A stretch of 64,000 nucleotides of DNA, taken from positions 14,306,803-14,370,802 of the forward strand of contig NC_034014.1 of assembly GCF_000346465.2 (NCBI RefSeq), in the 5' to 3' direction. Source of the DNA: Prunus persica. Its lineage: Eukaryota; Streptophyta; Magnoliopsida; Rosales; Rosaceae. Positions 22,384 through 35,953 of the stretch are shown here, piece after piece; position 1 is the stretch's first letter; each line of letters begins with the position of its first letter. A program made the translations under genes and the position numbers. The notes under the pieces were generated by a model, which did not search any database, was not told the DNA's origin, and saw only the letters and a list, made by a program, of their open reading frames with translations.

Positions 22384-23179
22384 AGAAGAATTTGATTTTT
22401 GGCAGGGTTTTAATCTTCCAAATCCCTTTCCACACCAAAGGGTGCACGCGATGGGAGGAGTTAGCTAAAAGGGTGGAGATAGCCATTGTCTCAGAGTGCA
22501 AGTAATGGTATCCAGATTTGACAAAGTAGTGACCATCACTACTCCAAGGCCAAACGAAACGGTCGGCCGAAGATTTAGCACGAATTGGGATTTTTTTGAT
22601 TGTCTCTGAATTGTTTTGATCAATGAAGGGTCTAATATCATCAAGGTTCCATGCACGATTGTGAGAATCCATGATATCACAAACTAACTGGGGAGCAGCA
22701 CCAGGAATTTGGCATGTGGCCTGAATAAAACCCACATGTCGAAGGGGGAGCCGTCGATCAGTCCATATGCATGTATCATTTCCACTAAAGATCTATTTTC
22801 TTGCCTTGGAGATTAGAAAATCACGACCAGCAATTAAGCTTGCCCAAGCCCATGAAGCTCGATGGCCAGTCTTGGCTTGCAAGAAGTCTTCTGATGGAAA
22901 GCAACGGCCCTTTAAAACTTGCATCTAGTAAGCATTTGGAATATTCAAAATTCGCCAACTCTGTTTACCTAGCAAAGCGAAGTTGAATTCTGCTAGATCT
23001 CTGAAACCCAAGCCACCCTGTTGCTTACTTTGGCACAAGAGGTTCCAAGATTTCCAATGAATTCCAGTATTAGATTGGGAATTATGCCACCAAAATTTTG
23101 CCATATCACTGTTAATATCTTTGCAAAGAGTTGTGGGGAATCTGAAACACATCATAGAATATGTGGGGATAGTCGTTGC
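22384..23179 (-). pseudogene. LINE segment 2: end of reverse transcriptase and following region
   Basis: Continuation of the LINE interrupted by Tat element 2. It starts with the second AGAAG copy. On the minus strand, 23197-22925 reads TTIPTYSMMCFRFPTTLCKD and then KQQGGLGFRDLAEFNFALLG, the highly conserved end of plant LINE reverse transcriptases. 22735-22389 reads VWPWSSDGHYFVKSGYHYL and WKIKTLPKIKFFLF, which precedes the zinc-finger RT region found at 10500-10300. A stop and frameshifts occur between. Confidence 0.85.
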
Positions 23180-25643
23180 TGACAGGACCCGACCCAAATT
23201 CTCCTTTGGGATCTGAGCCGAACCCTGTTCTTGATCGGCACCTGGCGAGTGCCGAGCACAAATGACCTGGTTGCCCTTCTGGTTACAAACTTAACTTCAT
23301 TTTAGCCTTGACTTTTACCGAAAATTTGGCAAAGTCTCCCCTGTAATTTGTTCAATCCCCAAAATTACACCTGTCAAAACAAGCATATATACACAATCCA
23401 ACTTGCAGCATGTGTATATATATATATATACAATCAACAGTAAAGTTCGAGCCCAAGGGCAATATTAGAGTATCTATACAGATTAATTTAGAAGAAGAAC
23501 ATTTGGAGGGTCAAGGACCCTACACTAAGCTGAAGAGATGCAGGAAGCAGAAACTGCCCTGTGGTGGCTTTCAGATGCACGTCTACGGCCTGCGGGCGCA
23601 AAACATTTAAAAGGTGAGTGGACCCAAAAACAAAGTTTTAAGAAAAATAGCATAAGAAATCAATGCATACTGAAATCATATACACTCATATACTTATAAA
23701 TATATGTCAATCATACTCATAATCATCTTTAAACTCTTAAAAGCACTGAATTCAGTTAAAATCTACCACCTAGGTGTACCCTTTCAATTCTGTCAATTCC
23801 TGATATCCGTCAATTCCTAATAATTCGTCAATTCCTGATAATCCGTCAATTCCCCTGGCAGGTCTCGATGACAGAAAGTCAACCCGAGCTGCAAACTGGC
23901 AGGATTCAGGGGACCGTAGTCAGCCTGATCTGCATTCCTGGCTCCCACGGTCCCGGCGTCTCCAAAACTCGTGAGGCAAATGTCAAGCGCGCTGACAAAA
24001 CTGAAGGCAAACTGGATGTCCGTGGACATCGTCATATTCGAAGGCAACATATACCGAAGGCAACCTGGATGTCCGTGGACATCATCTTATCTGAAGGCAA
24101 CCTGTTTCTATAACTAGGTACCTAAGGTGGCTTAAGAAAATCTAAAATCTCTGAAAAATATGATAAATAACCAATTTTCTGTTCAATCTAGAACTTTGTT
24201 GCCATTTATCTGTTATTTAGCTAAAATTTTCTTTTCCTATATCCATAACGGATATCTCACTCAGTAGCATGTGAATTCAAAACATTTAAAAGCATATATC
24301 AACTAATAAAACACTAATCTTTAAATAAAACTTATTCAAGATCAAATACTGTAACTGAATAGCATAATAAATTCATTTATGAAAACAAAGAGTCTACTCA
24401 CAGCTGGTCCGAGCTCGCTGGACCTTTTGAAGGTCCCTCCTGCGGGTCAACCGGTGCCCGGGTGCCTGATTCAAATACCATAATAATATATATATTAATA
24501 AAACTGCTTGATATAAATATTTAAATAAAACCCTGACCCCCAGCTCCTAGAAGTGCGTGCATCCAATTAAAGTTACTCCTATGCCCACATTAACGTTCCT
24601 TTAAACCTAGGACACAAGTCCCATGAGTCTGGTCTCAATCAGACGGTTGGTTTGGTCGCACTTCACGATCAATGGTTCAAAACCATCGAACCCGGAAATC
24701 ACACAAGATGCGAGATCCGTTCGGGGTTCAAACGTTATCTAAATTAAGATCCGCGAATTCCTACGTGCTCGTGACAACGCGAGGATCATTATAGGACTGA
24801 GTGTGGTCCCCACCAAACTGCCTACGCGCCGGCAGCGCGTGGGTGGCTTGATAAATTCCTGCGGCCAGAAAAACTCTAAACTGCCGGCCCAAACTCATAA
24901 CTTAGGTAAAACACCCATTTTGGAACCACTTTTGTTCTTGGACCTACCCCAAAAAGTGGCTGAAAGTGGCCGGAATCACACTCTCAAAACCGGCTGAAAC
25001 CTAGATTGAAAAATTGAACGATCTACGCTTGAAATTTCTGGAATCCTACCCAACCAGCAGCTAGAGCATGAAAAATAGCTAGAAAATGATACCTCAGTCG
25101 TCCGATTTGGTGGCCGGACGACAGAGAACGAAAGCTTGGAAGTTCTATCAACACCGGCGTCATCTCGAGCATTTTTCGGCGAAAAACAGCGGTTCCAAGG
25201 GCAGGGACCGGTCGGAAAAGGAAGAGGAAGCGGGGGTGGTTCGATTGGGTCTAGTCCCGTCGCTCGGAGTGGAGTGTGGCGATGGTTATGAAGGTTTAAA
25301 GGTGACGGGTTAAAACAAGGGGGGCGGGCTGCTGGTCGAGAGAGAAGAGTGAGGAAGGAGAGAGGGAGAGTCAATTTTTTTTTAAAAATCCTTATTTCAA
25401 AATTACCATTTTGCCCTCCTACGTATTTTGACCGTATTTTCTTCATTACAACTCTGATTCGAGTCCACTCCGTGTCTATGGACTCATTTCGTCGCGCTAT
25501 ATGCAACGATGCAAGTGGAAAGGTCAAATTCTTTCTCGGTCAAAAAGTCAACTTCTCCCTTACTAAACTATTCTAGGGGCAAAAGTGTCATTTCCTCTTA
25601 ATAGTTTAATGGTTAAATATTAATTAAGGTTTGGGTTATTACA
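23180..25643 (-). mobile_element. Solo LTR, chromovirus (Tekay/Del)-like, copy 1
   Basis: 2464 bp with no coding domain. On the minus strand it begins TGTAATAACCCAAACC and ends GGGTCCTGTCA, the TG...CA form with the start typical of long chromovirus LTRs. Copy 2 at 39724-42298 has the same ends and shared interior blocks (for example CTGCGGGTCAAC and ACCTAGGTGTACCCTT). Flanks are GTTGC and ATTGC, sharing TTGC. Removing it restores the LINE reading across GKETLLKAVA / TTIPTYSM. Only one LTR and no internal region, so it is a solo LTR left by recombination. Confidence 0.8.
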
Positions 25644-25905
25644 ATTGCCACAGCTTTAAGGAGGGTCTCTTTTCCGGCAATGGAGAGAGTACTTTCCTTC
25701 CACCCATTATCTTCTTTTGAATTCTTTCTCGAATAAAAGATAAGGCAAAATTTTTTTGATCTGCCCCATAACATTGGCAGGCCAAGATAAGTACTGGGAT
25801 TGTCGGCTCCCCCAATTCCTAACAGATGACAAATGCTGGCTTTTTTATCGTTAGGTGTGTTTGAACTGAAAAAAAAATATTTGACTTCTCGATGTTAATT
25901 GGACA
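25644..25905 (-). pseudogene. LINE segment 3: reverse transcriptase, middle part
   Basis: Minus strand encodes, with frameshifts, INIEKSNIFF, then NTPNDKKASICHLLGI, and near the left end GKETLLKAVA, in the order expected of L1-type reverse transcriptase. It joins segment 2 on the left across a solo LTR and segment 4 on the right across the second solo LTR. GGACA at 25901-25905 is duplicated at 43946-43950. Confidence 0.8.
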
Positions 25906-26149
25906 TGTCGGAACCCGGGCACCCTTAACGTGATGTTTAATATGCCCTTGGTCGGGCAGTCTTCACATCTAGGACTTAGTTTAGCCGCATGACTATTGAG
26001 GATTCTGTGGTGCATGTCTGGGAGCCCAGTCCCCCGGTTGGACAGCTTGTTCCCTAGCCACATGGTTATTGAGGATTCTTCCATGTGGTCTAGTCAAACA
26101 ATCTCTCGGTTGGATTATTTTCCCAGTATAAGTTTGGTAGTGGTCAGAC

Positions 26150-29100
26150 CAGGGGCGGATCCACAGAGGAACAAGGGTGGTCAATTGACCCCTGTAACCT
26201 CTAAAATCCTCCATTAGAGCTGCCCAAGTTGACCCTCGCAAGGTGCTCGACAAAATGCCCCAATGGGGCAACTTTTGTGTAGCTGGAGAGGCTTGCGCGC
26301 AGCGCGCACGCATCCATTTTTTATGCTCGCTCGACGTCAAAATGACATTGATTCACTTAAGTGTCACACGCTCAACGTCGTTGCACTTACCCTTTTTTTT
26401 TTTAATAACACCTAGCCAAAACGACGTCGTTTTGGCACAGGTTTTTTAAAAATAAAAATAAACACAGCAGCTGATGTGCTGCCTGATACCTCCCCCTCCC
26501 CAAATCAGTTTCAACCCATTTCAACTTCTTAATGTCAAGTTCTCAACCTAAATCCCAACCCCAACTAAAACAACAAACCTCCAATTCAATGGTGGCTTTC
26601 CCTCCCCACTCACAAATCCGGGGCGGCGGAAGCAAAGTGGCATCGGCGGTTGGCAGTAGAAAATTAAATAAGTGACTCCCAAATTCAATTTGATTTCAAA
26701 GGTGGATTTGTCCCTCAAATTTGAAAGTATGTTATCCTATTTTCTTAATCTTTAATTAATTAGTAAAGATTCTTATATGTTAGTGTTTTTCTTGATTAGT
26801 TGTTGTTGAGATTTTATTTTAGTTTGTTAGTTTGAATAAACTAGGGCTATACTTTTTGTTAGTTTGAATAAATTAGGGTTTTACTTTTATGTAATATTAT
26901 ATCTCTTGGTTAGTTTGAATAAATTAGGGATTCTAGTTTTGGTTAGTTAGTTTGAATAAATTAGTGTTTTATGTTAGATAATAATTGGTAAATTTGATTA
27001 GTTGTTGGATTTTATTTTGGTTAGTTTGGATAAGTTATGGCTTTTTAATATTGTTGATGTTTGATTGGTTATTTCTACCAATACAGTTATGGAACGATAC
27101 TTTAAGAGAAGGTTCGCATCAACTACTCCTAGTTCGGATAATGTGGGTAGTTCGAGTTCGAGAGATGTGGATATTTCTAGAGATGTGGATAATTCGAAAG
27201 AAAGTGAGTTGTAAGATATCTTGGCTAATCTTATTGCAGACCTTGGACTTTGACCTCAAGTGTTAGATTATGATCCTAACATTAGAGACGAAGTTCGAAG
27301 AGCATATCTACAAAAGGGTCCATGTCAGCCTAAGGATCACACATTTCCACAAACTAATCTTTCAGGGTATGATCGACGCTTTAATGTCAAGTGGTTTGAT
27401 GAGTTTGATTGGTTGGAGTACATAATTGGTCAAGGGTGTAGCGACGCCTTCACAGAGATGGGTTTTAGGAATTGGAAGAAGAAAGATAAAATTAGGTAAC
27501 ATGTTGGACCTGTTGGAAGTGTTCATAATCAATCTAGACAATATTGTGTGGATCTTATGAATAAAAAGCAACACATCTGAACAATTTTGATAAAGCAATC
27601 AGAGCAAGCTTGTATTGATTATCGTATTTGCTTGACAGCTTCTCTTGATTGCATGAAATTTTTATTGAGGCAAGGTCTTCCTTTTCATGGGCATGATGAG
27701 AGTGACACTTCAAGCAACAAGGGGAATTATTTAGAGCTCTAACAATTTCTTGCTGATCATGATGAGAAAGTTAAGGCCGTTGTGTTAGAAAATGCTCCCG
27801 GGAATCTCAAGTTAATAGCTCCAACAGTTCAAAAAGATCTTGTGAATGCTTGTGCTGCTGAAACTATTAAGAAAATCATCAAGGATATGGATGGTGCATT
27901 CTTCTCTTTATTAGTTGATGAATCACGTGATGTGTCAGTAACAGAACAGATGGCGATGGTGTTTCGTTATGTGGACAAAAGTGGGGATGTAATTGAGAGG
28001 TTTGTGGGCATTCAACATGTTAGCGATACTACATCAAACTCACTCAAGGAGGCTATTGACACATTATTTTCAATAGAGGAATTGAGCATTTCCATGCTAA
28101 GAGGACAAGGATATGATGGAGCTAGTAATATGAAGGGTGAGTTTAATGGTCTTAAAACACAGATTTTGAGAAAAAATCCTTGTGCCTATTATATTCATTG
28201 TTTTGCACATCAACTTCAATTAGTTCTTGTGGCTGTGGCAAAGGGAAATGCTGATATTGCCACTTTCTTCACATCTTGCAATAGCTTGGTTAATATTGTT
28301 GTAGTATCGTGTAAGCATCGTGACATGTTTAGAGATCAACTACAAAAGGATATTACAGAAGCTCTAGAAAAAGATACTTTTCCAATAGGGCGAGGCTTAA
28401 ATCAAGAAACTTGTCTCAAGTGTCCAGGTGATACACGTTGGAACTCACATTATGGTACATTACTTAGTATAATCTCCATGTTTAAATCTGTGGTGAAAGT
28501 GCTCAAATTTATTATTGAGAATGGCTCCACTGATAATCTAGGTGAAGCAAATAGGTCATTGAGAGAAATACAATTTTTGAGTTTGTATTTCACCTATTTT
28601 TCATGAGATCTATATTGGGACCAAAAAAATGACTTGTCACAAGCATTACAAAGGAAAAACCAAGATATTGGGAATGCAATGACTTTAGTCAAAGTTTGCA
28701 AGGACCAACTACAACACATGAGAGAGAATGCATTTTAAGCCTTGCTTGATCAAGTATCTTCCTTTTGTGGCAAACATGATATCTTGGTTCCAAACATGGA
28801 TGATGCACATGTACCTCATTGGAGATCACATCAGAGAGCTCCTATAATAACACACCTCCATCATTATCGTGTGGACATCTTTATTCAAATCATTGAGTGG
28901 CAACTTGCGGAATTAAATCATCGCTTTAGCGAGGTAAATACTGAGTTACTTCTTTGTTTGACATGTTTGAGTTCGGATGATTCATTCATAGCTTTTGACA
29001 AACAAAAGCTAATTTGTTTTGCTAAATTTTATCCTCAAGATTTTAATTCCCGAGATCTCTTAGCACTTGAAGATCAACTTGAGATTTATATTACTTATAT

Positions 29101-29552
29101 GCGTACGATGACCGATTTTTCTCAATTGAAAGGGATTGGTAGCCTTGCAAGAAAAATGGTGGGGAAAGGGTTGCATAGAACATATAATTATGTTTATTTA
29201 CTTCTCACATTAGCCTTAACTTTACCGGTTACAACTGCTTTTGTGGAGAGAGAATTTTCTGCTATGAATATTGTGAAAGGTCAACTTCGCAACCGAATAG
29301 GAGATCAATGGTTGAGAGATAGCTTACTTGTTTATATTGAGAAAGATGTGTTTGCTTGTATTAATAATGAAACGATAATGCTACATTTTCAGAATATGAA
29401 AAGTCGTCATGGACAATTGTAATGTGGTTTTTTTTTTCTATGAATTATGAATTATAATATTACCATTTCATTTTTATGAGTATATTTTGTATAAATTTTT
29501 TTTAACCTTTAGACGTTGATCCCTAGAAGGAAATTTCCTGGATCCGCCACTG
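26150..29552 (+). mobile_element. hAT DNA transposon
   Basis: Terminal inverted repeats: CAGGGGCGGATCCA at 26150-26163 and TGGATCCGCCACTG at 29539-29552, which differ at one base when reverse complemented. The interior encodes a broken hAT transposase. The 8-bp flanks (GGTCAGAC and GTTATACC) agree poorly, so the target duplication has decayed or the ends are off by a base. 26164-27088 is non-coding 5' DNA with repeated TTAGTTTGAATAAATTAGGG phrases at about 26825-26965. Confidence 0.85.
27089..29422 (+). pseudogene. hAT transposase (zinc-finger MYM/TTF-type), broken
   Basis: Likely ATG at 27089 (MERYFKRRFASTTPSSDN), the usual start of this plant family. N-terminal TTF/DUF4371 region: NIRDEVRRAYLQKGPCQPKD, then LLVDESRDVSVTEQMAMV (catalytic-core Asp) and YYIHCFAHQLQLVLV. 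The C-terminal hAT dimerisation domain at about 29200-29400 has LALTLPVTTAFVEREFSAMN. In-frame stops occur near 27212 and 27251, and more between 27500 and 27780 and at 28604, so no active transposase can be made. Roughly full family length overall. Present on the plus strand with its own TIRs either side. Confidence 0.9.
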
Positions 29553-30379
29553 GTTATACCTATATGTATAATTATATATATATATATACACTTTTATTCT
29601 TATTTACAGGTAAGCATCCTTCCTCGCTCACTATGCCTACAAGCATGCGTTTTGGAAAAAAGTGGTCTGGGAAGGGAAAAATGTCCAGTTCGAGTTTGTG
29701 TTATATGCTATATCGGTGTTATGGGATATCTTGGTTTTAAAGTCGATTTTGTTATATAAATATGTATATGGGTATTTGTGTGGGTACATTTGTGGACTTG
29801 TTTCCGGGTTAAGTTTTCTAAGCATGTGCACTGCTCTGCACATGTCTGAATTTTTGAAATGATGTTTGGATTTGAGATTAGATATTTGCAAATTATTTGA
29901 CATTTTATGTTTGCAAGCATAAAATGATTAACAGGATTATTTAGGAAGTTTTGATTATATGTTATTACAATAAATACTAAATGATTAAGTTTGTATTTTC
30001 TAAGAAAGTGAGAAGTACTACTACAAAAATCGAAAAAGACGACGGGAAACCACCGTCGTCTAGCAGGTTTTCCAACCGTCGTGAAATCGACCGCCATCTT
30101 TTGTACAAAAAATAACGACAGTTAATAACCGACGTCGTTAAGATATTCAACATCCAGATTTATTAATAACTGACTTTTATTTACTATATAATTAGCCTAA
30201 AATGAAATTTTAGACAACATTAGACGACGGTTTTATGAAACACGAGACGTCTAAGGTGTATTACATGTCAAGAACAAAAGAAGAACCAACGTACAGATAA
30301 TTATCCACGTCCCTAAATGAAGGACAAAAACTTGGATAGGATAGAAACCGTCATGGTTAATTTATACTACGTTAAACAA

Positions 30380-31205
30380 ACAAAGAAACCGACGTCTAAA
30401 ACATAAACGACGTGGTTCACAAAAACCGACAGACGTGTAATGAAAATTACATGTCGTTTATCTCTCCATAACCATCGTAACCTGAAATAACCACGTCCTG
30501 CAACTAACATCACCGACGCTTATGTATTTATCCACGTCGCTAATTACAACAAAAACTGACGTGTGAAGATTTTTCCACGTCTGTTTCTTGCGTGACTCGT
30601 CGTTTAAGTTTCACAAAGAAGGCCCTTTAACAGAGTTAGACGTCACTTTTTCTAAATAACCGACGTCTAAAATATTTAAGATGACATAATATCACTCAAT
30701 ATCGATGTACAAAAGAATCTCCCACGTCAGTTAATTTTCAGAGGATGACGTTATAAATAGTAGTGAAGGCGTGGATAGGAAAATAACAAGCGTGAAACGA
30801 ACGTCTAAAACATAAACGACATCGTTCACAAAAACCAAGAGACGTGTAAAGAGAATTACATGTCGTTTATCTCTCAATAACCGATGTAACTTGAAATAAC
30901 CAGGTCCTGCAACTGACATCACCGACGCTTATGTGTTTATCCACGTCGCTAATTATAACAAAGACTGACGTGTTAAGTTTTTTCCACGTCTGTTTCTTGC
31001 GAGACTCGTCGTTTAAATTTCACAAAGAAGGTTCTTGGATAGAATTAGACGTCACTTTTTCTAAATCACCGATGTATAAAAGATTTAAAATGACATAATA
31101 TTACTCAATATCGACGTACAAAACAATGTTCCACGTCGGTTTTTGTTCAGAAGATGATGTTATAAAAAGTATTGAAGGCGTCGATAGGAAAATAACCGAC
31201 GTGGA
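30380..31205. repeat. Tandem ~410-bp duplication in CACTA A 3' subterminal region
   Basis: GTCGTTTATCTCTC at about 30453 recurs at about 30863, and the following sequence (ACCGACGCTTATGT, TTCTTGCG, CACAAAGAAGG, GACATAATAT) recurs at the same 410-bp offset with scattered changes. Confidence 0.75.
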
Positions 31206-31761
31206 ATATATATTCAACGTCCGTTGCATTAAAATAAAGGACGTGGTTAATTACGTCACTACGTCTAGAGATCCAGCTGCTTGACATTGTAATTGCTTAC
31301 CACGTCGGTATTGATTACATAATGACGTGGTTGTCCTTTTAAAATTCGCTTGTTTAACTTGCCTTGATGTATTTATGCTCGGAGACGTCAGTTGTTTTAG
31401 ACTAGCCGACTTGCAGAATATTTTTCACGACAGTTAATGGAACTGAATGGCCTTTATTTTGCTCTTTAAACGACGGTTTATTTTAAGCAAACCGTCTTGA
31501 TTTATTTTTCGGATGTCTGTTTTTTTGTTTTACTGTCTTTTGCCTTTTAAAACCCGACGTTGTTTTTACTTTAGACGTCTGTGTTTCCAATTTTTTTACC
31601 GGACCGTCATACTTTACAGCTTTAACCTAGCTTTTTTAATGTTTGATTTGTCGTGCCCAAAGCCTGTATAATGAAAATGGGATCAGAATTAAAATGATTT
31701 ACAGAATTATTAATTAATGTGATACAATTAACTGGATAACTAACGTCATACATTACAACAA

Positions 31762-34700
31762 TCAATCAATCCATATATCTTCACACCCAACTCTAATATT
31801 TTCATTCCCAAACTCACTCACTAGGTCCTCAAATGTGTCTACATTTGGTATCCCTCTAGTAAATGACTCACACTCAATTCTAGTATCACCTAGCACATCA
31901 TCACCAATAACATCATTATATTTTCTATTAGGCATTGATAACACTACAGACCAACCACGATGCATTGGGTCGTCAACATAAAATACTTGTTTAACTTGAG
32001 AAGCCATAACAAATTGGTCATTCCTATGTCCAATTTTACTCAGATCTACAAGGGTAAATCCAAGTTCGTCGACTACAAGGCCCGAAGTGTTATCTACCCA
32101 ATCACACCTCAAGACTGAGATTCTAAACTTATGGTAGTCAAGGTCCCAAATTTCTTGAATAACACCATAAAAACCCATATTGGAGACAATAGGGTTTTTA
32201 TCCTTGGCACTAGCAACTTGCATAGTATGTGCAAGTAAATAAACTCCACTTGGTGTTAAATTTAACACCATTAATAAGATAGCTCCTATATGATGGCATT
32301 GCCATGCTTGGACCAGCTGCTAGCCACCTCCAATTTTCTGATACGCCATTATGCTCTTCCCCATTAAGTTCACTTTGAACCTGCAAATTAATCATATATA
32401 TCTTAATTCAATCTAACATATAGATGGAAGAAAATTTAAAGTTGAATATGCATGTCATCGTTCAATAACTTATATATACCTTAAAGTGGAGCCATTGAAT
32501 GAAAGTGATATTGTGCTTATCTTGCAGCCACTTTGTTCTCTTTCTAAATTTTGGATAAGTGGTCTTGATGTGGATCATATGTTCCCTACATTGACACGAA
32601 AAAATCAAGCATTATGGTTCCTTGTATATAAGATGAACATAAGGAATAATAATATTTAAAATGGCTCTGTATGAACAATAAAAGTCATACGTACTCTATA
32701 TAAGGTAGGACTTCCTTCGTATTCTCCAAGACATATAGATGTGCCTGGTTTAACAAGTCCCAATCAACTAAGTTTACTGTACAACCTGATAATGGCTTCG
32801 AAATTCCCATCTTCTAGCTTGAAGGCACTCCAACTATACTAACATCAGATAAATGCTCGGTGCAAAACTCTACAGCTTCTTTAACTATATACCGCTTAGC
32901 AATGCAACCTTCCGGATGAGCACGGTTCTGAACATACCCTTTTAGCACTTTCATATACCTTTCAAACGGATACATCCATCTAAAATATACTGGGCCACAT
33001 AAACGAACTTCTCTGACAAGATGTACTACTAGATGAACCATGATATCAAAGAATGAAGGGGGAAAGTACTTCCCAAGCAAACACAAAGTCACAACTACAT
33101 CTTCTTCCAACTTATCTAGCTTGGAAACATCTACCGTCTTTGCACATATAGCATTGAAGAAGAAGCATAATAGAGTTATTGCATACCCTGCAGACTTCTC
33201 CAAAACAGAACGAATTGCCACAGGGAGCAATTGTTGCATCAAGGTCTGACAATCATGAGATTTAAGTTCAAGAAGTCTTGAATCTTTTAAAGATACAAGA
33301 TTTTTTATATTTGAACAATAACCTTCAGGGACCTTCATACCATAGAAAGAATTGCAAACCGCTATCTTCTCTGCTCTTGACAAATTCCAAGGCCCTGGAG
33401 GCAAGCGAGTACGTCTTTCTCCATATTTGGGTTGCAAATCAGTTTTGACCCCCATGTTTAATAAATCTAACCGAGTAGCAATCCCATCTTTATTTTTTTC
33501 AGGGATCTCCAGCAATGTACCAATAATACTATCGCAATCATTCTTCTCAATATGCATAACATCTAGGACATGCCTTACATGAAGGTATTTCCAATACTCG
33601 AGATCAAAGAATTTTGATTTCTTCATCCAACAAACTCTGTCACCATCATTCTCACCAACACTTCCCCCATTTTTCGAGCCCCATATGTAATTAATATCTT
33701 CAACAATGCGCAACACTTCTTCTCCGTTTAATGGCTCGGGAAGCATGCCATATTCAGGTTTCCCATTAAAAGCTGCACACTGCCTCCGATATAGATGATT
33801 GATTGGTAACCATTTTCTATGCCAAATGTAAAAAAAAATTGTGGCCATTTTTCAACCTGTGACTAGGTGTATCTTCGCCGCATATTGGACAAGTTTTATA
33901 TCCTTTAACGACACAACCAGATAAGTTCTCATAGGCAGGAAAATCATTAGCAGTCCACAGTAATACACCTCGGAGTGTAAAGTATTCTGCTATATGTGCA
34001 TCATACACTCCTCTAATCTCACCCTACAGAGATTTTAAATCAGTAATCAAGGGCTCTAAGTAGACGTCTATATCATTTCCAGGCTGTTTAGGACCAAAAA
34101 TCAATAAGGTCAACATCATGAACTTCCGTTTCATGCATAGCCATGGTGGGAGATTATATGTAACTAAGATAACTGGCCAACAACTGTATTTGCTACTTAA
34201 AGAACTGTGGGGATTGAATCTATCAGATGAGAGAGCCAATCTCAAGTTCCTCGGCTCTTTACCAAACTGGGGCCATTTATCATCAACAAGTTTTCAAGAC
34301 GGGGAATCCGCTGGATGAGACATATGACCATCAATTGATTTTCTAGAAGCATGCCAAGTTAAAATCTTAGTTGTCTTATGTGATTGAAACATCCTTTTAA
34401 ACCTTGGAATTTGAGAAAAATACTACACCACCTTCCCTGGCACACCCTCTTTCAAGATTGCATTTTTGCCTTCCTTCCACCTTCAGACACCACAAGTAGG
34501 ACAATTAGTTGAATCTTCATAGTCCTTCCTGTACAAGATGCAGTCATTGGGACATGCATGGATTTTCTCATAACTCATCCCTAAAACAGACAATATCTTT
34601 TTTGCCTCGTACATAGAGGAAGGTAGTGTATTTCCTTCTGTAAGCAAATCTCCTTGAAGTATCAATAATTCTGTAAAACAAACATCACTCATCCCATGTT

Positions 34701-35154
34701 TTGCTTTCAAATTATATAACTTCACCAAAGCCGACAACATCGTGTACTTACTGCTACTAGGGTACAAGGGTTGATCTCCATCCCCAATCACATTGGCAAA
34801 CTCATAAGGATCAAATCCAATATCGCCCAAATCTTTATCATCCATCCCTACTTCTTCATAAACAAAACTGAACCTACTTTGCTCATCTTCTTCCACATTT
34901 CTACTAGCATTAGTAGTCCATTCCCAAGGTTCTCCATGTCATATCCAAATCTTATAGCTTTGGTCAATTCCATTAAAGTATAAGTGGTCCCTTATAATTC
35001 CAACTCCAAACAATCGAATATTCCCACATTTAACACAAGGACAACGAATATGAGTTGTATTTACAAGATTTTCTACAGCAAAATTAAAAAATCCTTCCGC
35101 ACCTAACTCATATGCCTTCGATCTTCTATCTGCATGCATCCATGACTTATCTAT
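31762..35154 (-). pseudogene. TNP2-like CACTA transposase (Transposase_21), broken
   Basis: The protein that would cut and move CACTA elements. N-terminal transposase-associated domain at 35154-34942 (KSWMHADRRSKAYELGAEGF, then HIRCPCVKCGN); its ATG has become ATA. Then a TGA at about 34939, and 34896-34483 (KTCP-type cysteines, CPNDCILYRKDYEDSTNCPTC). The transposase core is at about 34245-33817 (YNLPPWLCMKRKFMMLTLLI, CVVKGYKTCPICGEDT). 33848-32814 carries the DUF4218-type region (LHVRHVLDVMHIEKN, RWMYPFERYMKVLKGYVQNR), and 32271-31762 a DUF4216-type C-terminus (WDLDYHKFRISVLRCDWVD). Several stops and frame changes; some gaps, such as 32812-32272, may be introns. Confidence 0.88.
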
Positions 35155-35953
35155 CTCACACACTATAAAATCATACATATAATAAAGTGAAAAGACCAGC
35201 AATGAAACACTACTGTATTGACAAAGAAGAGAACAAAGTGGGAAAAAAGGAAAAAAAAAATTAAACAATAATCTGACGACGGGTTTTACAAAATAATCGT
35301 CGCGTAACAAAGATTAAGAAGACGGCATATCTATTTACCGTCGTCTTTAAGCAAACAACAAGATATTTTTCATTTTTCTTTTTGAAGAACAGGTCTGGGT
35401 TACGGTCGCCTAACAACAACGGTTGGTTTGGTGGAAACCAACCGTCGTTGTGGTTTACAAAAAACCAAAGCCTAATTATTCCATCCCCATTCAATTTCAA
35501 AGAACCCTTAACAGAATGCAAACATCAAAACATAAAAAGAACCCATATATAGCTCCCAATCAAGAACCCATAACTCCCAAAACATAAAAGAACCCATATT
35601 AAGAAACCAAAGCTGAGAGAATATACAAACTAACAGAATATTTAGAGAGATCTAAGAGAATATACAAACTAAGAGAGTGCTGAGAGAATATATACAAACT
35701 AATAAGAGAATATTGAGAGAGAGCTGAGAGAATATACTTACATGGATATTGAGAGAGAGCAGAGAGAAAATATCAAATGCTTTAGAGAGCTCAGAGAATA
35801 TACCCAATGCTTTGAGAGAGAGCGAAAACTTTAAGACAATTACGTTGAAGAGAGAGAAGGAAATACTTTGGGGTTAAAGGGAAATTCTGAAAATTTTAAA
35901 TCCCAGTCAAAAATTTCGAAGGATCGCGTTTAAACGAAATTGAATTTCTAGAA
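35155..35953. other. CACTA A spacer where B has the protease exons
   Basis: No gene. It contains ACGACGG motifs at 35270-35460 and an imperfect AGAGAATATACAAACTAA repeat at about 35610-35760. In element B the equivalent interval holds the ULP1 catalytic exons; they are absent here. Confidence 0.6.

Noticed and set aside
26985..27266. 93-codon plus-strand frame at the start of the hAT gene
   Set aside because: It is a shifted frame over the true transposase start at 27089; it has no zinc-finger or hAT residues.
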